Virus record (IMG/VR): IMGVR_UViG_3300023296_000160
Span: 1 to 24,382 of that record
DNA: 24,382 nucleotides
Strand: one strand, 5' to 3'
Origin: a virus
Part shown: positions 20,801 through 24,382 of the stretch, piece after piece
Numbering within the stretch: the stretch's first letter is position 1
Layout: the number at the start of each line of letters is the position of its first letter
The notes under the pieces: model-generated
Databases searched by the model: none
What the model was told of the DNA's origin: nothing
The model's input: only the letters and a program-made list of their open reading frames with translations
Position numbers and translations under genes: made by a program

Positions 20801-23800
20801 TGACAAGGGCTACTCTCTATACCAGAGAACATATGAAGCATTCCCTAATTACAGTGATACCGTTCCGGTTCCTCGTAATTTACTACTATCTTTCGACTCA
20901 GGTGGTGGTAACACAGGCTTAATTGAAGGGGCCGCTAACGGCTCTAAAGCTAATGTGACTTGGGAACAACCACTTGGTACAGGTGTAGAAACTGTATACC
21001 CTTACCTATTTGGATACCACGTTAGACACAACATGAATGAAGATAGAGAGTTCAACTCTTTTTCTTCTGTATCGTCAGAAACACCAACATTTACAATAGA
21101 AAACCTTATACCAGGTGACTACAAAATTCAGGTAAGATCTGTAAGCAATATTGGTCAGGTGTCTAAGTGGGTAAATGCAAATGCAACCTTCAATGTAATT
21201 GATCAAAGAAATGACGTATTCGTAACCGAGAACGTTAATGGTCTTAGCAAAGGTGGTAGTGTTGATACTACTTTCGACCTTGTAGCCGATACAGGTATAC
21301 TTACTGTTGGGGCAGCAGCCTTCTCAGTCACGGGGCCAAAGGGCGCGATATATGATGTAACCAGTTCCCCTACTACATTCGATTTTTCCGGTTTATCTAC
21401 TGGGGAATCTGGCTACCTAGCATTTGATGCTTCTACTGGTCAGTTCGTGGTTGCTGAATTATATACTGATGCTGTTGTTACAAATAATAGTGCTGCTACT
21501 TCTAATTTCCAATACTGGCAGACAATTAACGCTGCTAATAAAGGTCTTTCGGTATTAGCAGCTACAGCTACTTATACAGCTACTGAAACTATAAATAGTG
21601 TAGTATATCCTGCTTGGAGTGATACTATCCCAACTTCTGCTGATCTATCTGCTAGTCTTAGTGCTGGCGATTTGGTTAAGTTTGGTACTAGTACTGAATA
21701 TTCAGAATCAGCAGATGACTGGTACGGCTTCGTAAAATCAGTTAGTGCTACAGCTATAACTACGAGAACCCCAGTTAACAGAAGTTTCTCTACGGATAGA
21801 ATTTACCAAATGGCATGGAAGCCAGACCTATCTCTTGACTTTGTAGTTCTGAAGGTTCTTAATACCGCAGGTGTATTCTCTTTAAGCACATTCTCAGCTA
21901 ACAGAGGTGAGAAGATTACTTGGACTGCTATTGTCGATGATGATGGTACTAAAGAACGAGTAGAAGGTAATACAGACCTACAAGGCGAAGATGGCGTTAC
22001 TTTCTTACTAGAAGATGGTAGCGTTATGCTAGAACAGACTAAATCTGATCTAGCAGTAATTCAAGGACAATTAGTCACAGATTTAGCAACAACCCTTAGT
22101 TCTGTAACTACGGTTGAGAGCCTAATAGGTGAAATAACTCAGTCAGTAGGAGATGTTTATGTTAGCGCCTCTGCTCCAGTACCGGGGGTTGGTTACCCTG
22201 ACCCTATTCCTACTTTCTCTAGATGGTACGAAAGCCCACAAAATACTCCATACTATTGGGATGGTGCGGCTTGGCAGAGTCTTGAAGACAGTAGATTTGC
22301 TGATTTTGATGGTGAAATAACCGTACTTCAGTCTACGTCAGCAGGTCTAGCTACCGATGTAGTAGCCAACGCTACCGCAATTGATACATTAGAAACTCTA
22401 ATTACAACGGGTGAAACAGTATCTGCTGTAGCTGCCCGAGTAACACAACTAGAATCCAGCATATCTTTTGTAGAGGACGAAGCTGACTTAGCTCTAACTC
22501 TAGAAGATGATGCTACCTTAGAACTGGAAACAGCAGACAGTGTCGCACAAGCTACACAAACCCTGGAAACTAGAGTCGAAGTATCAGAGGGTGATATACT
22601 TGTTCAGTCTACTTTACTTACTGAATTAAGGTCTGATCTTACGACTGCTGAAGGTACTATTGCTACCTCGTCTACGGCTACTTCAGCTCTGACTACTAGA
22701 ATAACTGATAATGAAGATGGTATAGTGGTTCTAGCTGCGGACATAACTCAATTAGAATCTGATTTAGCTACCACAGACGGTAGTGTTACAGCTAATGCTA
22801 CGGCTACAAGTGCTCTTACTACAAGAGTAACGTCTGCTGAAGGCACTATAACTACCCAGTCTAGTGACATTACTAGTTTGACCTCTGATCTAGTTACTGC
22901 TAATACTGCTATTACGGCAGGGGCTACTGCAGCAACAGCACTTACTACACGAGTAACAGCCACTGAAGGTTCAATAACTACATCAGCAACTGATATTACT
23001 AATCTAGAATCTACAGTTAACAATGGTACTACTGGTGTAGCAGCTACTTCTACAGCCCTTGGAGGGCTAACAACTAGAGTAACAACTGCTGAAGGTACAA
23101 TATCTACATCAGCAACTGATATTACTAATCTGGAATCTACAGTTAACAATGGTACTACTGGTGTAGCAGCTACTTCTACAGCCCTTGGAGGGCTAACAAC
23201 TAGAGTAACAACTGCTGAAGGTACAATATCTACATCAGCAACTGATATTACTAATCTAGAATCTACAGTTAACAATGGTACTACTGGTGTAGCAGCTACT
23301 TCTACAGCCCTTGGAGGGCTAACAACTAGAGTAACAACTGCTGAAGGTACAATATCTACATCAGCAACTGATATTACTAATCTAGAATCTACAGTTAACA
23401 ATGGTACTACTGGTGTAGCAGCAACAGCAACAGCACTATCTGGAGTAACAACTAGAGTGGGCGTTACTGAAGGAGTAGCTACAACAGCCGCTTCAGATAT
23501 ATCTGCACTTACTACTACAGTAGGTGAAAATACCACTACTATTGGTACACAAGCTACTAGTATTAACGGGATCGAGGCTCAATACTCTGTTACTGCTGAT
23601 GTAAATGGTAGGTTAACAGGATTCAAGCTTATAAGCTCTCCTTCTACCAGCGAATTTATAATAGTAGCTGATACCTTTAAGATCATAGACCCGGCTGATA
23701 CTTCTGCCGGTGCTCAAGTAACGCCTTTTGAATATTCAGACGGTGTTCTTTCTATGAATGGTAATGTTAATATAGGTGGCGATCTTATTGTAAACGGTAC

Positions 23801-24317
23801 TATAGCAGCAGCTCAAATGGCTGCTGACTCTATTACTACAGGCTCTATTCAAACGGGTGCTGTAACCAATGGCGAAATTGGTACTGGTGCTGTAAATACT
23901 AATGAAATTCTATCTGACGCGACAGCAGTTCTAGTCACAGATTATATTGATAGCTCCACTACTAGTGATGCAAATATAATCTGTGCTGAAGTACCTATAA
24001 CTTCTACAGGTAGTAAATTGTACATAACTTTCGGTTTCAGTTATGGTTTGGTAAAAATAGATCTATCTGGTAGTACGGGTCTAATGCTCTACCAAATTGT
24101 TTTAGATAATGCTGTATCAGGACCTGTGTTATTTTCTGGATACACTCCTTCAGTAGGTCAAACTACAGCCTTAGGGAATGTATACCATGGAATTGAAGTA
24201 ACACTGCCGGCGGCATCTTATACTATATATCTGATAGCTTATCCTGCAACTACAAGTAGCGGAGTAGCCACAACAGTTTCACAAAGAACTCTAGGGGTTA
24301 TGGAGGTAAAACGATAA
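17847..24317 (+). CDS. Central tail fiber / host specificity protein, gpJ-like
   Basis: A 2156-residue tail tip protein that should form the central fiber and contact the host receptor. Lambda-J landmarks are clear: VDLISEGEIEGLVDGASSVY (35-54), YNPQTRQYSGIWDG-like segment (about 495), ARYCDELVPDGNGGTEPRFTC, and WVQGKATLVQDRP (about 610). VEDTESILEHGR and LGCTSQGQANRLGRWM follow. A fibronectin type III-like domain lies at about 1006-1118. A RWYESPQ...PYYWDGAAWQ module lies near 1460. Eight 42-residue repeats span 1574-1909. A central straight fiber domain (DUF1983-like, IIVADTFKIIDP) starts near 1911, and the C-terminus (about 2030-2156) would be the receptor-facing tip. Lambda J has 1132 residues. 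The extra length comes from an insert near 60-260, one near 790-860, and the repeats. Confidence 0.92.
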   Translation: MAIEYDFSGLSGGFGGRPSNSNDTNMYKDQTVTIVDLISEGEIEGLVDGASSVYLDGTPLINSTDYSTVKSVRTYGSITAGDATLTVAASAGFDSTITDVGRRIVVVGAGRGISSTISAAAGTTTIYDSAGGFTAADISIGGAGSGTTFRIPGGGVNGSEWVGRIIAIVSANSATISRPIATEVTSGSLLSDLVTTVASITNTASIELAAVAVASATNTNVLVYPKYQATTSANNYNFENVGYEISTGTLSQPVNKLLTQSNSTSYAFNDELKQHTDFQSGTGSSVIKTASSTLGLSNAEEADFIRMTIVVPSMIKVSQNSGREYSTRAELQIFVQYKRDGSWYPSITDDTVPYYGPSTNQANGRGASLFNGGANTDSNGGMIVAKTKTKFIRDFFINLEPLKPFDDFRVVLKRVTIDEETIDHYVGQHQTYLQSITVGVVDKLSMPHTALAGISVNSSEFNKVPTRSYEAKGIKMQVPTNYFPATRAYTRNVTTGAQESTYQAWDGKFRGDLTDTTWRDTPSNINYNKVYCNNPAWIFYDLLINNRYGVGEFVDATLVDKFQLFQIARYCDELVPDGNGGTEPRFTCNVYIKEKQEAIELLSNLASIFRSLNLWVQGKATLVQDRPKEPVYTFNKANIMGGQFMYQSSGNRLRSNQINVTWNNPDKLYQQQIETVEDTESILEHGRIITQDVVALGCTSQGQANRLGRWMYLTEKLESSVISFKTAMNASFVVPGDIIYIQDYDRTGYTQSGRISATGTLDTNTIPLDRSVSLGTSSYNLHLIFPTGGAYLSEDSATFTTSGTVQLATSALTGTSTSFISQLRVGRPIVINGTSYVVDTIASDTAATVVTTGTEAALSTATIILEKGDLLESVDVDGTITSITTATLASNIIDSSNNKVDSYWTEFSRVETRGVTSTGTVSSLEVSAPFSGTPNSEVTWAISRVDNINTAEITRKYRVITMVEEGPNEFAISANEYFGDKFDAIDKGYSLYQRTYEAFPNYSDTVPVPRNLLLSFDSGGGNTGLIEGAANGSKANVTWEQPLGTGVETVYPYLFGYHVRHNMNEDREFNSFSSVSSETPTFTIENLIPGDYKIQVRSVSNIGQVSKWVNANATFNVIDQRNDVFVTENVNGLSKGGSVDTTFDLVADTGILTVGAAAFSVTGPKGAIYDVTSSPTTFDFSGLSTGESGYLAFDASTGQFVVAELYTDAVVTNNSAATSNFQYWQTINAANKGLSVLAATATYTATETINSVVYPAWSDTIPTSADLSASLSAGDLVKFGTSTEYSESADDWYGFVKSVSATAITTRTPVNRSFSTDRIYQMAWKPDLSLDFVVLKVLNTAGVFSLSTFSANRGEKITWTAIVDDDGTKERVEGNTDLQGEDGVTFLLEDGSVMLEQTKSDLAVIQGQLVTDLATTLSSVTTVESLIGEITQSVGDVYVSASAPVPGVGYPDPIPTFSRWYESPQNTPYYWDGAAWQSLEDSRFADFDGEITVLQSTSAGLATDVVANATAIDTLETLITTGETVSAVAARVTQLESSISFVEDEADLALTLEDDATLELETADSVAQATQTLETRVEVSEGDILVQSTLLTELRSDLTTAEGTIATSSTATSALTTRITDNEDGIVVLAADITQLESDLATTDGSVTANATATSALTTRVTSAEGTITTQSSDITSLTSDLVTANTAITAGATAATALTTRVTATEGSITTSATDITNLESTVNNGTTGVAATSTALGGLTTRVTTAEGTISTSATDITNLESTVNNGTTGVAATSTALGGLTTRVTTAEGTISTSATDITNLESTVNNGTTGVAATSTALGGLTTRVTTAEGTISTSATDITNLESTVNNGTTGVAATATALSGVTTRVGVTEGVATTAASDISALTTTVGENTTTIGTQATSINGIEAQYSVTADVNGRLTGFKLISSPSTSEFIIVADTFKIIDPADTSAGAQVTPFEYSDGVLSMNGNVNIGGDLIVNGTIAAAQMAADSITTGSIQTGAVTNGEIGTGAVNTNEILSDATAVLVTDYIDSSTTSDANIICAEVPITSTGSKLYITFGFSYGLVKIDLSGSTGLMLYQIVLDNAVSGPVLFSGYTPSVGQTTALGNVYHGIEVTLPAASYTIYLIAYPATTSSGVATTVSQRTLGVMEVKR
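22566..23573 (+). repeat. Eight 126-bp (42-residue) repeats within the J-like fiber gene
   Basis: Units start at 22566, 22692, 22818, 22944, 23070, 23196, 23322 and 23448, each opening with a codon run for (T/E)TR(V/I). Each unit encodes 42 residues, exactly six heptads. In the conserved unit hydrophobic residues fall at positions 4, 11, 18, 25, 32 and 39. This suggests a trimeric coiled coil. The first three units and the last one have drifted; the middle ones have not. Confidence 0.95.
22983..23422 (+). repeat. Near-identical 126-bp tandem array inside fiber repeats
   Basis: Three full 126-bp copies (22983-23108, 23109-23234, 23235-23360) and a 62-bp partial fourth differ at only one silent base (G at 23132 in the second copy). 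DNA identity this high, next to diverged copies of the same repeat, points to recent duplication or ongoing gene conversion. Confidence 0.95.
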
Positions 24318-24382
24318 TGCATTTTTTAGTATTTAATACAGTAACTGGAGCTATAGTACGTAGTGGCAACTGCCAAGAGGAA
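24317..24382 (+). CDS. Partial ORF downstream of J-like fiber
   Basis: A frame opens with ATG overlapping the J stop (TAATG) and runs off the window after 22 codons. GGAGG at 24302-24306 is a strong ribosome binding site. The visible start (MHFLVFNTVTGAIVRSGNC) looks like the opening of small phage proteins often encoded beside tail fibers, but too little is present to name it. Confidence 0.7.
   Translation, partial: MHFLVFNTVTGAIVRSGNCQEE

Noticed and set aside
22748-23536. Long antisense open frame of 262 codons over the fiber repeats
   Set aside because: It is a mirror of the 126-bp repeats: a repeat without stops in one unit stays open in all units. The product is a low-complexity Val/Ala/Pro/Ser chain and no ribosome binding site is evident.

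Overview
The window is a continuous piece of a tailed double-stranded DNA phage, or of a prophage of that type. It holds the DNA packaging, head and tail genes, all read left to right. The gene order (small terminase, large terminase, HNH, portal, protease/capsid, connectors, tail tube, G/GT chaperones, tape measure, then M-, L-, K-, I- and J-like tip proteins) and the lambda-type tip proteins mark it as a siphovirus with a long non-contractile tail. The DNA is AT-rich, promoters match the sigma70 consensus, and ribosome binding sites are AGGAG-like. The lambda-type tail suggests a Gram-negative, probably gammaproteobacterial host; a marine host is a guess. No integrase, repressor, lysis or replication gene lies in the window, so lifestyle cannot be judged.

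Packaging (1-2849): a low-complexity ACTAT/ACTATT repeat and a tandem 10-bp repeat precede a perfect consensus promoter. A tightly coupled operon follows: small terminase subunit, a 126-aa protein with a possible winged helix, a short protein resembling the ATPase half of the large terminase but with altered catalytic motifs, and the complete large terminase. The terminase-like short protein is the most unusual gene here.

Head (2850-9018): a second perfect consensus promoter, sharing a partial dyad with the first, leads into an HNH endonuclease, portal, a small protein resembling a homing-endonuclease-associated repeat, and one reading frame that joins prohead protease, delta/scaffold region and HK97-fold major capsid protein. 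A strong internal ribosome binding site inside that frame should also yield the capsid precursor alone. A hairpin terminator follows, then a gp6-like connector and a 460-aa protein whose C-terminus resembles HK97 gp10.

Tail (9018-24382): tail terminator, tail tube protein, a G/GT chaperone pair joined by a recognisable -1 frameshift site, a 1140-aa tape measure, and the tip proteins. The tip genes carry lineage-specific additions. The L-like protein has two insertions around its four-cysteine cluster. The K-like protein is reduced to the JAMM domain. The J-like protein is about twice the length of lambda J, with added modules and eight 42-residue (six-heptad) repeats, several of them almost identical in DNA. 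A further gene begins after J and runs off the window.
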